From Modicisalibacter xianhensis (GTDB taxonomy: Bacteria > Pseudomonadota > Gammaproteobacteria > Pseudomonadales > Halomonadaceae), in the NCBI RefSeq assembly GCF_900113605.1, contig NZ_FOPY01000002.1:186001-250000 (forward strand): DNA of 64,000 nucleotides. The letters are read 5' to 3'. Below the pieces are notes generated by a model. It saw nothing but the letters and a program-made list of their open reading frames with translations, ran no database searches and was not told the origin of the DNA. Below, piece after piece: positions 16,545-28,125 of the stretch. Numbering within the stretch: the stretch's first letter is position 1; each line of letters opens with the position of its first letter. The position numbers and the translations under genes were made by a program.

Positions 16545-17672
16545 ATGACTGCCACCACCCAATCCTCGCGTACCAACCTGCTTGGCCTGTCTCGTGACGA
16601 GATGGAGGCCTTCTTCGTTTCCATCGGCGAGAAGAAATTTCGTGCCGCCCAGGTCATGAAGTGGATCCACCATGAAGGCTGCGACGACTTCGAGGCCATG
16701 ACCAACCTCTCCAAGGCGCTGCGCGCGCGACTGGCCGAGGTTGCCGAAATCCGTGGCCCCGGCGTTGTCTACGAAGGCACGTCCAGCGACGGCACCCGCA
16801 AATGGGTCCTAGAGGTCGAGGACGGCAGTTATGTGGAAACGGTACTGATACCCTCGGACAACGGCACCCGTCGCACCCTGTGCGTGTCATCCCAGGTCGG
16901 CTGTTCGCTGGACTGCAGCTTCTGCTCAACCGGCAAGCAAGGCTTTCAGCGCAACCTGACCGCCGCTGAGATCATCGGTCAGGTGTGGGTCGCCCAACGC
17001 AGTGTGGGTCCGCGCCGCGACACCGCCAACCGCCCCGTCACCAACGTAGTGATGATGGGCATGGGCGAGCCGCTGCTCAACTACGACAACGTCGTGCCGG
17101 CGATGAAGCTGATGCTCGACGACAACGGCTACGGCCTCTCCAAGCGTCGCGTCACCCTTTCCACCTCGGGCGTCGTGCCGATGATCGACCGACTCGGCGA
17201 CGAGATCGACGTGAGCCTGGCCATTTCGCTGCATGCCGCCAACGATGAGTTGCGCAACGAACTGGTGCCGCTCAATCGCAAGTACAACATCCGCACCTTG
17301 CTCGACGCCTGCCAGCGCTATCTGGCGAAGTGCGACGACACGCGGATGATCACCATCGAGTACACGCTGATCAAGGACGTCAACGATCAGCGCGAGCATG
17401 CCGAGCAACTGGCGGCCCTGCTCAAGGAACTGCCCTGCAAGATCAACCTGATCCCGTTCAACCCGTTCCCTCACTCGGGCTACGAAAAGCCATCACGCAA
17501 CCAGACGATGCGCTTTCAGCAGTGGCTCTACGAGTTGGGCTATACCGCCCCGATCCGTACCACGCGCGGTGATGACATCGACGCCGCCTGCGGCCAGCTC
17601 GTCGGTCGGGTGAAGGACAGGACCCGGCGCCACGAGCGCTACATTCAATCGATTCAGCTCGATGCCGACTGA
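16545..17672 (+). CDS. rlmN: Dual-specificity 23S rRNA/tRNA adenine-C2 methyltransferase RlmN
   Basis: A 375-residue radical-SAM enzyme that methylates C2 of A2503 in 23S rRNA and A37 in some tRNAs. The cluster motif [15 protein letters not shown] (CxxxCxxC) lies near residue 120 and the SAM-binding segment [13 protein letters not shown] near 183. The N-terminal accessory domain ([13 protein letters not shown]) and the late catalytic cysteine region DIDAACGQL are present. It begins the housekeeping series rlmN-pilF-rodZ-ispG-hisS-yfgM-bamB-der. Confidence 0.97.
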   Translation: MTATTQSSRTNLLGLSRDEMEAFFVSIGEKKFRAAQVMKWIHHEGCDDFEAMTNLSKALRARLAEVAEIRGPGVVYEGTSSDGTRKWVLEVEDGSYVETVLIPSDNGTRRTLCVSSQVGCSLDCSFCSTGKQGFQRNLTAAEIIGQVWVAQRSVGPRRDTANRPVTNVVMMGMGEPLLNYDNVVPAMKLMLDDNGYGLSKRRVTLSTSGVVPMIDRLGDEIDVSLAISLHAANDELRNELVPLNRKYNIRTLLDACQRYLAKCDDTRMITIEYTLIKDVNDQREHAEQLAALLKELPCKINLIPFNPFPHSGYEKPSRNQTMRFQQWLYELGYTAPIRTTRGDDIDAACGQLVGRVKDRTRRHERYIQSIQLDAD

Positions 17673-17792
17673 ATGAAGTGCCGACCTTGACTTCAACTGG
17701 GCACGGCGCTTTGATGAGTACGCTTCATAGTTTACTGCGGTCACCTTGGCCTGACGCTGTGGCCTAACCGTAAGATTTCACTCGAGGAGTGC

Positions 17793-18542
17793 ATGATCCG
17801 ACGCTGTCGTTCGTCATCGCTGACCAGACTATGTGCCGTCACGCTCGGCGTGCTCTGGCTATCCGGCTGCACGACCACGACGCTGGAACAGCCGACCCGT
17901 ACGGCGGATCTGGATCAGGCACTCAAGCTCAATGTCACCATGGGTATCGAGTACATGGAGCAGGGCAACCTGCGCCGTGCCCAGGACAAGCTCGACCGGG
18001 CGCTGGAAATCGCTCCCGACGACCCCGGGGCGCTCCAGGCCCAGGCCCTGCTTTATCAACGCCAGGGCGAGACGACGCACGCCGACCGGTTTTTCCAGCG
18101 CGCCCTGGCGGAAGCACCCGACTTCACTCGTGCCCGTAACAACTATGCGGCCTTCTTGTTTGCCCAAGGCCGCATCGAGGCCTCCTGCGAGCAACTCGAA
18201 CGTGCCACGCAGGATCTCAAGTACGATAACCGTGCCCAGCTCTATACCAACCTGGGCATTTGCCAGCGCGAGCTGGGCGACCTTCAGGCGGCCCGCGCCA
18301 GCCTGGAGCGTGCGCAGGCCATCGACCCGCGCAACGCCCGGACGTACCTGACGCTGGCCCAGATCAATCATGCACAGGGCAATGACGAGCGCGCCTGGGA
18401 ACAGCTGCAAACGTTCATCCGGCTGGCCGGCATGAACCCCGAAGGACTGCGTCTGGCGCAACGAATCGCCAGCGCTCGCGGGGATGCCGTAACTGCCGCT
18501 TTCTATTCACGCCAGCTCGACGAATACGAAGGCGCCCCCTGA
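17793..18542 (+). CDS. pilW: Type IV pilus biogenesis/stability lipoprotein PilF/PilW (TPR)
   Basis: A 249-residue protein with a lipoprotein signal peptide (lipobox LSGC at about residues 22-25) and about five tetratricopeptide repeats, such as GIEYMEQGNLRRAQDKLDRA and NLGICQRELGDLQAARASLERA. PilF/PilW is the outer-membrane pilotin that assembles the secretin PilQ. The locus between rlmN and rodZ is its standard place. GAGGAG upstream sets the start. In organisms without type IV pili the gene is sometimes kept; no pil genes are seen here. Confidence 0.92.
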   Translation: MIRRCRSSSLTRLCAVTLGVLWLSGCTTTTLEQPTRTADLDQALKLNVTMGIEYMEQGNLRRAQDKLDRALEIAPDDPGALQAQALLYQRQGETTHADRFFQRALAEAPDFTRARNNYAAFLFAQGRIEASCEQLERATQDLKYDNRAQLYTNLGICQRELGDLQAARASLERAQAIDPRNARTYLTLAQINHAQGNDERAWEQLQTFIRLAGMNPEGLRLAQRIASARGDAVTAAFYSRQLDEYEGAP

Positions 18543-18570
18543 CCATACGCATCAAGAGGATTGCTCAGTC

Positions 18571-19653
18571 ATGAGCGAAGCACAAGAACGACAGGAAGCC
18601 AGCTTCGACCCCGCCGGTCACACCTCACCCGGTCAGCAGCTCAGACGTGAGCGTGAACGCCAGGGGCTCGGGCTCGAGGAAGTGGCGGTTCAGCTCAACC
18701 TGCGCCCGGCCGTGGTGGCCGGCCTGGAAGAGGACCGCTACGACGAGGTTCCCATTCCGGCCTACCGCCGCGGCTACCTGCGCGCCTACGCTCGCCTGAT
18801 GGGCCTCGACGAACGTCAGATCGTCGAGGCTTACAATAACCTGAATGGCCGGGGCGACCTCGACCGCAAGGTCACGCCCGTTAACGTCACCAAGCCACCA
18901 TCCCGGGTCGGTGCCTGGGTCTTCAAGCTGGTCACGCTGCTGGTCATTCTTGGCCTGATCGGCCTGACCCTGCTCTGGTGGCAAAGCCGCAACGGCAACG
19001 AGCTGATGGAAGGCCTGGGCCTGAGCGATTCCGTCGAGGTCAGCCCGATGGACGAACAAGCGGCAAATGATACTGCGGCCCAGCCCGACGAGACCGAGAG
19101 CGAGGTCTTGCCGCCGCTGCCCGAGGAAAACAGCGAACTCGGTCTTGTCGAGGACGATAGCGCCACCGCTGGCGAGACGCCCCCGCCCTCCGCGGATGAG
19201 GCCGACACGAGTGCCCCCGACTCCACAACCACGCCGGGCGAGGCTGCCGATGCGACCGCAACGGCAGCAGCCAATGACGTAGCGAACACCGACGACACGG
19301 CACCCGTAGAGGCAACGCCCGACGAGACCGGCGCCGCGCCCGAAGATTCGGCGGCGGCCGAAGGCGGCGAAGCCGAGGCGACTACGCAGGCCGAGACGCC
19401 GGCCGTCGACAATCGCCGCATGCAATTCACCTTCAACGAACAGTCATGGACCGAGGTCTACGATGCCAATGGCCAGCGCATCTTCGTCGGTCTGCAATCG
19501 CCCGGCACCGAGGCGACCGTGGAGGGCGAGCCTCCGTTCCGCCTGACCGTGGGTAATGCCAGCGGTGTCGAACTACGTTATCGCGGCGAGCCGGTCGACC
19601 TCCGTGCTCGTGCCGGCGGCAACAATGTCGCCCGCTTTACCATGGGAGAATGA
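18571..19653 (+). CDS. rodZ: Cytoskeletal protein RodZ
   Basis: A 360-residue membrane protein that links MreB to the cell-wall elongation machinery. It has an N-terminal Xre-type helix-turn-helix domain (about residues 20-85, [19 protein letters not shown]), one transmembrane helix near 114-134, a long acidic Asp/Glu/Thr/Pro/Ala-rich periplasmic linker (about 150-280), and the C-terminal RodZ beta domain ([20 protein letters not shown]). The strongly acidic linker suits a halophile's periplasm. The stop overlaps the next start as ATGA. Confidence 0.94.
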   Translation: MSEAQERQEASFDPAGHTSPGQQLRRERERQGLGLEEVAVQLNLRPAVVAGLEEDRYDEVPIPAYRRGYLRAYARLMGLDERQIVEAYNNLNGRGDLDRKVTPVNVTKPPSRVGAWVFKLVTLLVILGLIGLTLLWWQSRNGNELMEGLGLSDSVEVSPMDEQAANDTAAQPDETESEVLPPLPEENSELGLVEDDSATAGETPPPSADEADTSAPDSTTTPGEAADATATAAANDVANTDDTAPVEATPDETGAAPEDSAAAEGGEAEATTQAETPAVDNRRMQFTFNEQSWTEVYDANGQRIFVGLQSPGTEATVEGEPPFRLTVGNASGVELRYRGEPVDLRARAGGNNVARFTMGE

Positions 19654-20774
19654 TTCAGGCTATGCACGCTCAGTCTCCGATCCAACGGCGCAAGTCTCGC
19701 CAGATCCATGTCGGCTCGGTGGCGGTAGGTGGCGACGCTCCCATCTCCGTCCAGAGCATGACCAACACCGACACGCTCGATGTCGAGGCCACGGTGGCGC
19801 AGATCCAGCGCCTGGAAGCCGCCGGCGCCGATATCGTGCGCGTTTCGGTCCCGACCATGGATGCCGCCGAGGCCTTCGGTCGCATCAAGCGTCAGGTTCA
19901 GGTGCCCCTGGTCGCCGACATCCACTTCGACTACAAGATTGCCCTGCGCGTCGCCGAGCTCGGTGTCGACTGCCTGCGCATCAATCCCGGCAACATCGGC
20001 CGAGAGGACCGGGTGCGCGCCGTGGTCGAGGCCGCCCGCGACAACGGCATCCCGATCCGCATCGGCGTCAATGCCGGCTCGCTGGAGAAGGACCTGCAGA
20101 AAAAGTACGGCGAGCCCACCCCCGCTGCGCTGGTCGAGTCGGCCATGCGCCACATCGATCATCTCGACAAGCTCGACTTTCCCGACTTCAAGGTCAGCGT
20201 CAAGGCCTCGGACGTGTTCATGGCGGTCGCTGCCTATCGGGATCTGGCGACTCGCATCGAGCAGCCCCTGCACTTGGGGATCACCGAGGCCGGCGGATTG
20301 CGTTCGGGGACCGTCAAGTCGTCGATCGGGCTGGGCATGCTGCTGATGGATGGCATCGGCGATACCATCCGCGTGTCGCTGGCGGCCGACCCCGTCGAGG
20401 AGGTCAAGGTCGGCTACGACATGCTCAAGAGCCTGCGCCTGCGCGCCAAGGGCATCAATTTCGTCGCCTGCCCGAGCTGCTCGCGCCAGAACTTCGACGT
20501 GATCGGTACCATGAACGCACTCGAGGAGCGTCTCGAGGACATCATGACGCCACTCGACGTCTCGGTGATCGGCTGTGTGGTCAATGGCCCCGGTGAAGCC
20601 AAGGAAAGTGACATCGGTCTGACTGGCGGCAGTCCTGCCAACCTCGTCTACATCGATGGCAAACCGGCAACCAAGCTGCGCAACGACCACCTCGTCGACG
20701 ACCTGGAGCGCTTGATCCGCGAGAAGGTCCGTGAAAAACAAGCCGCCGAGCAGGACATGATCGCTCGCAGCTGA
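19650..20774 (+). CDS. ispG: 4-hydroxy-3-methylbut-2-en-1-yl diphosphate synthase (flavodoxin)
   Basis: A 374-residue [4Fe-4S] enzyme of the non-mevalonate isoprenoid pathway (MEcPP to HMBPP). The cluster cysteines lie in [12 protein letters not shown] and [11 protein letters not shown], and the N-terminal TIM-barrel opens with [16 protein letters not shown]. The ATG at 19650 overlaps the rodZ stop by 4 bp. A second ATG at 19662 ([10 protein letters not shown]) matches the usual family start better, and neither has a strong ribosome-binding site. Confidence 0.97.
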   Translation: MIQAMHAQSPIQRRKSRQIHVGSVAVGGDAPISVQSMTNTDTLDVEATVAQIQRLEAAGADIVRVSVPTMDAAEAFGRIKRQVQVPLVADIHFDYKIALRVAELGVDCLRINPGNIGREDRVRAVVEAARDNGIPIRIGVNAGSLEKDLQKKYGEPTPAALVESAMRHIDHLDKLDFPDFKVSVKASDVFMAVAAYRDLATRIEQPLHLGITEAGGLRSGTVKSSIGLGMLLMDGIGDTIRVSLAADPVEEVKVGYDMLKSLRLRAKGINFVACPSCSRQNFDVIGTMNALEERLEDIMTPLDVSVIGCVVNGPGEAKESDIGLTGGSPANLVYIDGKPATKLRNDHLVDDLERLIREKVREKQAAEQDMIARS

Positions 20775-20836
20775 GGTTTCTTTTCGGCCGGGTGCGGGCC
20801 ATGCCAGCCCGTGACTCGGCATCCCAGGAGTTACCC

Positions 20837-22117
<1,281 letters not shown>

Positions 22118-22187
22118 CGCCTCGCCGCGTCAAGGCGCCTCGGACAAGGCACGCCCTCGTTTCAGACAGACGTTAAGGAGACCGCCT

Positions 22188-22847
22188 GTGGCGGAACTGC
22201 AAACCGAAGAAGAACAGCTTGAGGCCATCAAGCGCTGGTGGAAGGCCAATGGCACATCCCTGATCGCCGGTGTGGTGATTGCCGCCGCCGGTGTCTTCGG
22301 CTGGAAGGCCTGGCAAAGCTATCAGGCCAATCAGGCCGAGGCGGCCTCCATGCGCTACCAGCAACTGCTGTCGCTGGCTGGCCAGGATGAGCTCGAGGCC
22401 GATGCGATGGCCCAGGCCCAGCAACTGATCGGCGAAATCCAGGATGAGCACGGCGGCACGCTGTATGCCGACCTGTCCGCCCTGCTCCAGGCACGCCTGG
22501 CCATTGCCGATGGCAACCATGCAGCAGCGATGGACGCCCTGCAGGGTCTGATCGAGCGTACCGAGCGTCCTTATCTTCAGGGCCTGGCACGCCTGCGCCT
22601 GGCGCGCGTACAGCTGGCCGACGGCAATCCCGACAAGGCACTGGCCACACTCGAGGCCGGTGTTCCTGACGCCCTGAGTGCCCAGCAGGCCAACACCCGT
22701 GGCGACATTCTCGTTGCCCTGGGTCGCGAGGACGAGGCCCGCGACGCCTACCGCAACGCCCTGCGCCTGGTGCAGGAAGGCGGCCAACCGGTGCCCGGCG
22801 TTCAGCTCAAGCTCGACAATCTCGGCGCAGAGGATGCCACGCTATGA
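22188..22847 (+). CDS. yfgM: YfgM-family ancillary SecYEG translocon subunit / TPR membrane protein
   Basis: A 219-residue protein with a short cytoplasmic N-terminus, one membrane helix near residues 24-44 (SLIAGVVIAAAGVFGWKAW) and a periplasmic TPR-like domain (Tetratricopeptide repeat-like, TPR_21). YfgM associates with SecYEG and PpiD and hands substrates to periplasmic chaperones. The start is GTG at 22188, with AAGGAG seven bases upstream; no suitable ATG exists. It lies between hisS and bamB as in E. coli and overlaps bamB by 4 bp. Confidence 0.93.
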   Translation: MAELQTEEEQLEAIKRWWKANGTSLIAGVVIAAAGVFGWKAWQSYQANQAEAASMRYQQLLSLAGQDELEADAMAQAQQLIGEIQDEHGGTLYADLSALLQARLAIADGNHAAAMDALQGLIERTERPYLQGLARLRLARVQLADGNPDKALATLEAGVPDALSAQQANTRGDILVALGREDEARDAYRNALRLVQEGGQPVPGVQLKLDNLGAEDATL

Positions 22848-23998
22848 AGACGTCTACGCTTTTCCTTCCCGCAGTTCTGGTTGCCCTGCTGGCCGGCTGT
22901 GCCGGCTCCGTCGAGCCTGAATACGAACCACGTGAACTGACCGATATCAATCCACAGGTCGAACTCGACCGTGACTGGAGCCAGGGCATCGGTGAAGGGC
23001 TGGGCGTGGCCCGCTACCCCATCACCCCGGCGCTCGATGATGGCGTCCTGTACGCTGCCGACCAGTCCGGGCTGGTGCGTGCCATCGATGCCGCCACAGG
23101 GGAGCGCCAGTGGCAGGTCGAACTCGGCACGCCCATCTCCAGCGGCCTGCGCGCCGTGGCCGGTCGCGTCTACCTGGGTACGCGTAATGGTGAGGTCGTG
23201 GCACTGGATCAATCCAGCGGCGAGGAGCAGTGGCGCGCCCGGGTTTCCAGCGAGGTACTTGCACCGCCCCAGGCCAATAACCGATTGCTGATCGTACAGA
23301 GCGTGGATGGAGCCGTCACCGCCCTGGACCGTACCACCGGCGAGGAGCAGTGGGTCTACAACAGCAGCGAGCCGGCGCTGACCCTGCGCGGCACCGGCAC
23401 ACCGCAGGTCATCGACCAGGTCACCTTCGCCGGCTTCGCCAACGGTCGCCTGGTCACTCTGGACAACCGCAGCGGACAGGCACTGTGGGACATGCGTGTC
23501 GCCGTGCCTCAAGGCCGCAGCGAAGTCGAACGTCTGGTCGACCTCGACGGCCAGCCGCTGCTGACCCGTGACGGTCGCCTTTATGTCACCAGCTACAACG
23601 GCCGCCTGCTGGCGCTGGAAGCCACCAGCGGCGAAGTGCTCTGGGAGCGTGAATCATCGAGCTACCTGAGCCCCATGCTGGTCGGCGATACGCTGTACAC
23701 GGTCAACGAGGCCAGTCACGTCCTGGCGCTGGATGCTCTGTCCGGTCGCGTCATCTGGGAGTCCGATGCGCTGGAAGGCCGCTGGCTGACCTCGCCGACT
23801 TTCGTCGACGGCCGCATCGTGGTAGGCGACTATGAAGGTTACATCCATCTGCTCGACGCCCGAAGTGGCGATTTGGTGGGTCGGCGCAATGTCGGTGATA
23901 GCATCAGCCTCGAGCCCATCGGCAATGGACAGCGCCTCTATGTGATGACCAACGACGGTGAACTTAGCGCCTTCGACGTATCTGCCACCGGCAACTGA
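22844..23998 (+). CDS. bamB: Outer-membrane assembly lipoprotein BamB
   Basis: A 384-residue lipoprotein of the BAM complex that folds outer-membrane beta-barrels. The signal peptide ends in the lipobox LLAGC (cysteine near residue 19). The rest is an eight-bladed PQQ-type beta-propeller, with repeats such as LYAADQSGLVRAIDAATGERQW and VVALDQSSGEEQWRARV. Length and position between yfgM and der are standard. Confidence 0.97.
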   Translation: MKTSTLFLPAVLVALLAGCAGSVEPEYEPRELTDINPQVELDRDWSQGIGEGLGVARYPITPALDDGVLYAADQSGLVRAIDAATGERQWQVELGTPISSGLRAVAGRVYLGTRNGEVVALDQSSGEEQWRARVSSEVLAPPQANNRLLIVQSVDGAVTALDRTTGEEQWVYNSSEPALTLRGTGTPQVIDQVTFAGFANGRLVTLDNRSGQALWDMRVAVPQGRSEVERLVDLDGQPLLTRDGRLYVTSYNGRLLALEATSGEVLWERESSSYLSPMLVGDTLYTVNEASHVLALDALSGRVIWESDALEGRWLTSPTFVDGRIVVGDYEGYIHLLDARSGDLVGRRNVGDSISLEPIGNGQRLYVMTNDGELSAFDVSATGN

Positions 23999-24077
23999 TC
24001 CCTGACGTGCAGGCACATCCGCCTGCACGGTTCCCATAGACTGCTTTCGCGGATGGGCGCACCCTGGCAAGCAATGC

Positions 24078-24118
24078 TAGAATCGCGCCCAATCCAACAG
24101 AAACCCTACCGGTTTCTG
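24078..24118 (+). promoter_or_regulatory. Possible promoter and leader hairpin upstream of der
   Basis: A TAGAAT -10-like element at 24078-24083 is followed by a perfect 8-bp hairpin (CAGAAACC / GGTTTCTG, 24098-24118) ending 28 bp before the der ATG. The hairpin has no U-tract, so it may be a bamB terminator remnant or a leader structure. Confidence 0.4.
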
Positions 24119-24146
24119 CCGACTCCTGACTCGATTCCCGAATGCC

Positions 24147-25550
24147 ATGAATCCCGTGATCGCCCTGGTCGGCCGACCCAATGTCGGCAAGTCGACCCTT
24201 TTCAATCGCCTCACCCGCACGCGTGATGCCCTGGTCGCCGATTTCCCCGGCCTGACCCGGGATCGCAAGTACGGCAATGGCCAGCTCGGTGGCAAGACCT
24301 ACACCGTCATCGACACAGGCGGTATCAGCGGCGATGAGGAAGGCATCGATGCGGCCATGGCCGAGCAGTCGCTGCTGGCCATCGATGAGGCCGATATCGT
24401 GCTGTTCCTGGTCGATGCACGTACCGGCCTGCACGTGGCCGACGAGGCCATCGCCAACCATCTGCGCGTCAACCAGAAGAAGACCTGGCTGGTCGTCAAC
24501 AAGACCGATGGCCTGGAAGAGCACTCGGCCATGGCCGACTTCTGGGCCCTTGGCCTGGGCGACCCACGCCCCATCGCCGCCGCGCATGGACGCAACGTCA
24601 CAGCACTGATCGACGAGGTACTGGCGCCCTTCCCCGAGCGTGAGGAAAACGCGCCGCCCCCCGCCACCGAGCAGGGTATTCGCATCGGCGTGATCGGTCG
24701 GCCCAATGTCGGAAAGTCGACGCTGGTCAACCGATTGCTCGGCGAGGAGCGCGTGGTGGTCTTCGACGAGGCCGGCACCACGCGAGATGCCATCGAGATT
24801 CCCTTCGAGCGCCGTGGCAGACCCTACGTGCTGGTGGATACCGCCGGGGTACGGCGACGCAAGAACGTCAGCCTGGCCGCCGAAAAGTTCTCGATCATCA
24901 AGACGCTGGAAGCGATCAAGGAGTGCCATGTCGCGATCATGGTACTCGATGCACGCAGCGGCCTGGTGGAACAGGACCTGCACCTGCTCGACTACGTGCT
25001 CAGCACGGGCCGTGCCCTGGTTCTGGCGGTCAACAAGTGGGATGGTCTGGAAAGCGAGCAGCGCGAGAAGATGCGCGCCGACATCAAGCGTCGCCTGGGG
25101 TTTGCCGATTATGCCGACCTGCACTTCATCTCGGCATTGCATGGCACGGCAGTGGGCGATCTCTACCCATCCGTCGAGCGCGCCTTCAAGGCAGCGACCG
25201 CGCACTGGTCGACCAACCGCCTCACCAATATCCTCCAAGATGCGGTCAGCGAACACCAGCCGCCACTGGTGCATGGGCGTCGCATCAAGTTGCGCATGGC
25301 GCACCAGGGCGGCAGCAATCCGCCGATCATCGTCGTTCACGGCAATCAGACAGAAGCCTTGCCGGAAGCCTACAAGCGCTACCTGACCAATACGTTCCGC
25401 AAGGTGCTCAAGGTGCGCGGCACGCCGATGCGCTTCGAGTTCCGTTCCGGCAAGAACCCCTACGACAGCAACGCCGATGCCAGCGATCGCGAAAAGGCTC
25501 GCGCCCGCCAGCTGGCCCGCACCAAGGAGGCTCGCCGCAACCGCCGTTGA
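24147..25550 (+). CDS. der: Ribosome biogenesis GTPase Der (EngA)
   Basis: A 467-residue protein with two tandem GTPase domains, needed for 50S subunit maturation. Domain 1 has [14 protein letters not shown] and the DTGG G3 motif. Domain 2 (from about residue 178) has [23 protein letters not shown] and NKWD. A C-terminal KH-like domain follows, and the tail is basic ([17 protein letters not shown]). This matches the family in length and order. Confidence 0.98.
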   Translation: MNPVIALVGRPNVGKSTLFNRLTRTRDALVADFPGLTRDRKYGNGQLGGKTYTVIDTGGISGDEEGIDAAMAEQSLLAIDEADIVLFLVDARTGLHVADEAIANHLRVNQKKTWLVVNKTDGLEEHSAMADFWALGLGDPRPIAAAHGRNVTALIDEVLAPFPEREENAPPPATEQGIRIGVIGRPNVGKSTLVNRLLGEERVVVFDEAGTTRDAIEIPFERRGRPYVLVDTAGVRRRKNVSLAAEKFSIIKTLEAIKECHVAIMVLDARSGLVEQDLHLLDYVLSTGRALVLAVNKWDGLESEQREKMRADIKRRLGFADYADLHFISALHGTAVGDLYPSVERAFKAATAHWSTNRLTNILQDAVSEHQPPLVHGRRIKLRMAHQGGSNPPIIVVHGNQTEALPEAYKRYLTNTFRKVLKVRGTPMRFEFRSGKNPYDSNADASDREKARARQLARTKEARRNRR

Positions 25551-25615
25551 CACGGCGACGGCCGGCGCTGCTCGAATTCGCTTGTCGCCCTTTCGTGGGT
25601 AGTCCTAGAATGCGC

Positions 25616-25640
25616 GCGCCTGGCAGTAACCGCCAGGCGC
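25616..25640 (+). terminator. Hairpin downstream of der
   Basis: A perfect 9-bp stem (GCGCCTGGC / GCCAGGCGC) with a 7-nt loop lies 66 bp after der and 31 bp before the next gene. It has no U-tract beyond TT, so it is only a possible terminator or leader structure. Confidence 0.45.
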
Positions 25641-25670
25641 TTATCCCATCCCTGTTGTCCGGAGCGCTGC

Positions 25671-26300
25671 ATGCCCTCTTTCCGTTCCGACCGTCGCCAC
25701 CTGTGGCGCGGACTGCGTGTTCTTCCCTTTTGCATCGCGCTACTGCTCGCGGGCTGCCTGGCATTGCCTCAGACCGGCCTGTTCGCGATGCGCCTGACGC
25801 TCACTTCGCTGGGTGTCGAGAAGGTGCGAATCGGGCCATATGACGTTAGTGCCGGCCTGGACACCAGCGACCTGACCTCATTGCTCGCCTCCAGCCTGGG
25901 TACTGGCAGCCTGCCGATCCAGGCTACGCTGGCGCTGGGGCTGGGATTGCCCAGCGGGCTGCCACCGGTGCAGCTCGACGGCTTCGGCTGGAAACTGGAC
26001 GTGCCCGGTGCCGAGCCAGTCAGTGGCCACTATGCCGAGAGTGTCGCACTCACCCCGGGTGACGCTGCCGATGTGCGCCTGCCGGTACGCTTCGACCTGC
26101 TCGGTGACAGCCAGAAGTTGATGCCCATGGTGCAGTTGGCCAGACAACTGGCCAGCCAGGGTGAGTTGCCGGAAGGCAGCGAGCTGAGCATCGACCCGGG
26201 CGATGTGCGCGGGCTGGGCATGAAGCTGCCGACCGGAGCGTGGATGCCAACCCTGCGATTCACCGTCGGCCCGGAGGGCAACCTGCAGCCCCAGCAGTAG
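25671..26300 (+). CDS. Lipoprotein of unknown function
   Basis: I do not recognise this 209-residue protein with certainty. The N-terminus is a signal peptide with a lipobox LLAGC (cysteine near residue 29). The mature part is predominantly beta-type sequence, with LTLTSLGVEKVRIGPYDVSAGLD and VQLDGFGWKLDVPG. The alternating hydrophobic pattern and late FTV strand are vaguely like LEA type 2 (water-stress) domains, a weak impression only. It stands alone after der and convergent with the ATPase gene, whose stop lies 4 bp away. Confidence 0.75.
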   Translation: MPSFRSDRRHLWRGLRVLPFCIALLLAGCLALPQTGLFAMRLTLTSLGVEKVRIGPYDVSAGLDTSDLTSLLASSLGTGSLPIQATLALGLGLPSGLPPVQLDGFGWKLDVPGAEPVSGHYAESVALTPGDAADVRLPVRFDLLGDSQKLMPMVQLARQLASQGELPEGSELSIDPGDVRGLGMKLPTGAWMPTLRFTVGPEGNLQPQQ

Positions 26301-26304
26301 CTCG

Positions 26305-27168
26305 TCAGCGCTCGAGTCCCTGCCGCCCGACCCAGTGGCAGGCGAATTGCCAGGCGGCCCGTCCGCTGCGTCCGCCACGTAGCGTGGCGAAGCGGACGGC
26401 CTCCTCGCGGGCTTCCTCGCTCCAATCCAGCCCAGCGCCGAGTTGGCCAACCCAATGGCGGCAGGCTTCGAGATAGGTGTCCTGGTTGAAGGGGTGGAAA
26501 GCCAGCCACAGGCCGAAGCGATCCGACAACGAGATCTTCTCCTCGACGGCATCGCCATGGTGAAGCTCATCCCCCACCAGCCGGGTCTCGGCATTGTCGC
26601 TCAGCGATTCGGGCAGCAGATGACGGCGGTTGGAGGTGGCGTAGAGCAGGACGTTTTCGGGAGGCCCGGTCAACGTCCCGTCAAGCACGCTCTTGAGCGC
26701 CTTGTAGGCATCGTCGTTGCCTTCGAAAGACAAATCGTCGCAATACACCACGAAACGCTGCGGCCGGTCGCGCAGCTGCTGGACCAGGGCGGGCAGCCCC
26801 ACCAGGTCGTGCCGGTCCACCTGAATCAGGCGCAGCCCCTCCTTCGCCAAGGTGTTCAGCAAGGCCCGAACCAGCGAGGACTTGCCACTGCCGCGCGCGC
26901 CCCACAGCAGTGCGTGGTTGGCTGGCAGGCCGCGAAGAAAAGCCCGGGTATTGTCGAGCAGCGCCCGCTTCTGGCGCTCCACGCCAAGCAGATCGTCCAA
27001 CGTCACGGCGTCACGTACCTGTACCGGCAAAAGCTGGCCGCCCAGGGCATGGCGTTGCCACAGGGCGGCAACGTCCTGCGACCAATCCAGCCGGGGCGGC
27101 TCTTCGGGTAGCCAGGCTTCGACACGGTCGAGCAGGCGGGAAAGACGCTGGGACAGCTCGGCATCCAT
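26305..27168 (-). CDS. DUF815-family AAA ATPase
   Basis: A 287-residue P-loop ATPase. Walker A is GARGSGKSSLVRAL, Walker B is FVVYCDDLSFEG, and a sensor-like segment is LLYATSNRRHLLPE. The opening motif VTLDDLLGVERQKRALLDNT fits the DUF815 group of predicted AAA proteins, whose function is not established. It is divergent from the M48 peptidase lipoprotein. No partner gene is evident in the same transcript. Confidence 0.87.
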   Translation of the reverse strand: MDAELSQRLSRLLDRVEAWLPEEPPRLDWSQDVAALWQRHALGGQLLPVQVRDAVTLDDLLGVERQKRALLDNTRAFLRGLPANHALLWGARGSGKSSLVRALLNTLAKEGLRLIQVDRHDLVGLPALVQQLRDRPQRFVVYCDDLSFEGNDDAYKALKSVLDGTLTGPPENVLLYATSNRRHLLPESLSDNAETRLVGDELHHGDAVEEKISLSDRFGLWLAFHPFNQDTYLEACRHWVGQLGAGLDWSEEAREEAVRFATLRGGRSGRAAWQFACHWVGRQGLER

Positions 27169-27275
27169 CGTTTTAGACTCCTAAGTCGGCAATGGTTGAC
27201 CCTGCAGGGCATCCGGGTATCTTGAAGCCCAATACGATCACGGTCCAGACGGACAGGACGCCAGGAGACACACCC

Positions 27276-28070
27276 ATGAAGTGGATGAAGCGCAGCGCCA
27301 TTGGCGCCTTGATGATCACCCTTGCCGCCTGCAGCCAGTCGCCGACCGGCCGCTCGCAGTTGACCCTGTTCTCGCAGGAACAGCTCAGTGAAATGGGCGA
27401 GCAGAGTTTCGCCCAGTACGAACAGCAACTGCCGGTGGTTGGTGGCCAGGTGAACAGTTACGTGCAGTGCGTGGCGTCAGCCATCACCAGCCAACTGAAT
27501 TCGGGCGGTGCGTGGGAGGTCAAGGTCTTCCAGGACGAGTCGGCCAACGCCTTCGCCCTGCCCGGTGGCTACATTGGCGTCAATACCGGCCTGCTCGATG
27601 TGGCGACCAACCAGGACCAGCTGGCCGCCGTCATCGGTCACGAGATCGCCCACGTCATGGCGGACCATGCCAATGAACGTGTCTCCCAGCAGGCCGCCAC
27701 CCAGACCGGCCTTTCGGTGTTGCAGGCTGCGGCCGGCCTGGAAGGCGCCGGCGGCCAACAGCTCATGGGGCTGCTCGGCGCGGGTGCGCAGTACGGCATT
27801 CTCATGCCGTTCTCGCGCAAGCAGGAAAGCGAGGCTGACGTGGTAGGGCTGAACCTGATGGCCAGGGCGGGGTTCGACCCTCGCGAGAGCGTCGATCTGT
27901 GGCAGAACATGTCAGCCAATAGCCAAGGACAGCCACCGGTGTGGATGTCGACTCACCCCAGCCATGGCCAGCGTATCGGCGGTCTTCAGGAACAGATGGA
28001 CGACGCGCTGGCACTGTACCAGCAGGCGCAAGCCTCGGGCCAGACGCCCAATTGCCGTCGACCGGGCTAA
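27276..28070 (+). CDS. M48-family zinc metalloprotease lipoprotein (LoiP/BepA-like)
   Basis: A 264-residue predicted outer-membrane lipoprotein protease. A short signal peptide ends in LAAC. The zinc motif is GHEIAHVMADH (HExxH), with the third ligand glutamate in KQESEADVVGLNLMARAG. It should take part in envelope protein quality control, like YggG/LoiP in E. coli, but it has no TPR domain and is therefore not BepA. The ATG at 27276 starts the signal peptide and follows CCAGGAG. Confidence 0.9.
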   Translation: MKWMKRSAIGALMITLAACSQSPTGRSQLTLFSQEQLSEMGEQSFAQYEQQLPVVGGQVNSYVQCVASAITSQLNSGGAWEVKVFQDESANAFALPGGYIGVNTGLLDVATNQDQLAAVIGHEIAHVMADHANERVSQQAATQTGLSVLQAAAGLEGAGGQQLMGLLGAGAQYGILMPFSRKQESEADVVGLNLMARAGFDPRESVDLWQNMSANSQGQPPVWMSTHPSHGQRIGGLQEQMDDALALYQQAQASGQTPNCRRPG

Positions 28071-28094
28071 TAAGCCAGCCTCGGCATCCTGATG

Positions 28095-28119
28095 CGTCAC
28101 CCGGCAAGGCCGGGTGACG
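28095..28119. terminator. Hairpin between convergent M48 protease and aroE
   Basis: A perfect 11-bp stem (CGTCACCCGGC / GCCGGGTGACG) with a 3-nt loop lies between the two stop codons. It lacks a clear U-tract on either side, but its position suggests a shared terminator. Confidence 0.7.
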
Positions 28120-28125
28120 TTCAGC

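Noticed and set aside
23964-25553. 529-residue open frame on the minus strand opposite der
   Set aside because: Antisense to the two GTPase domains; sequence shows no family features.
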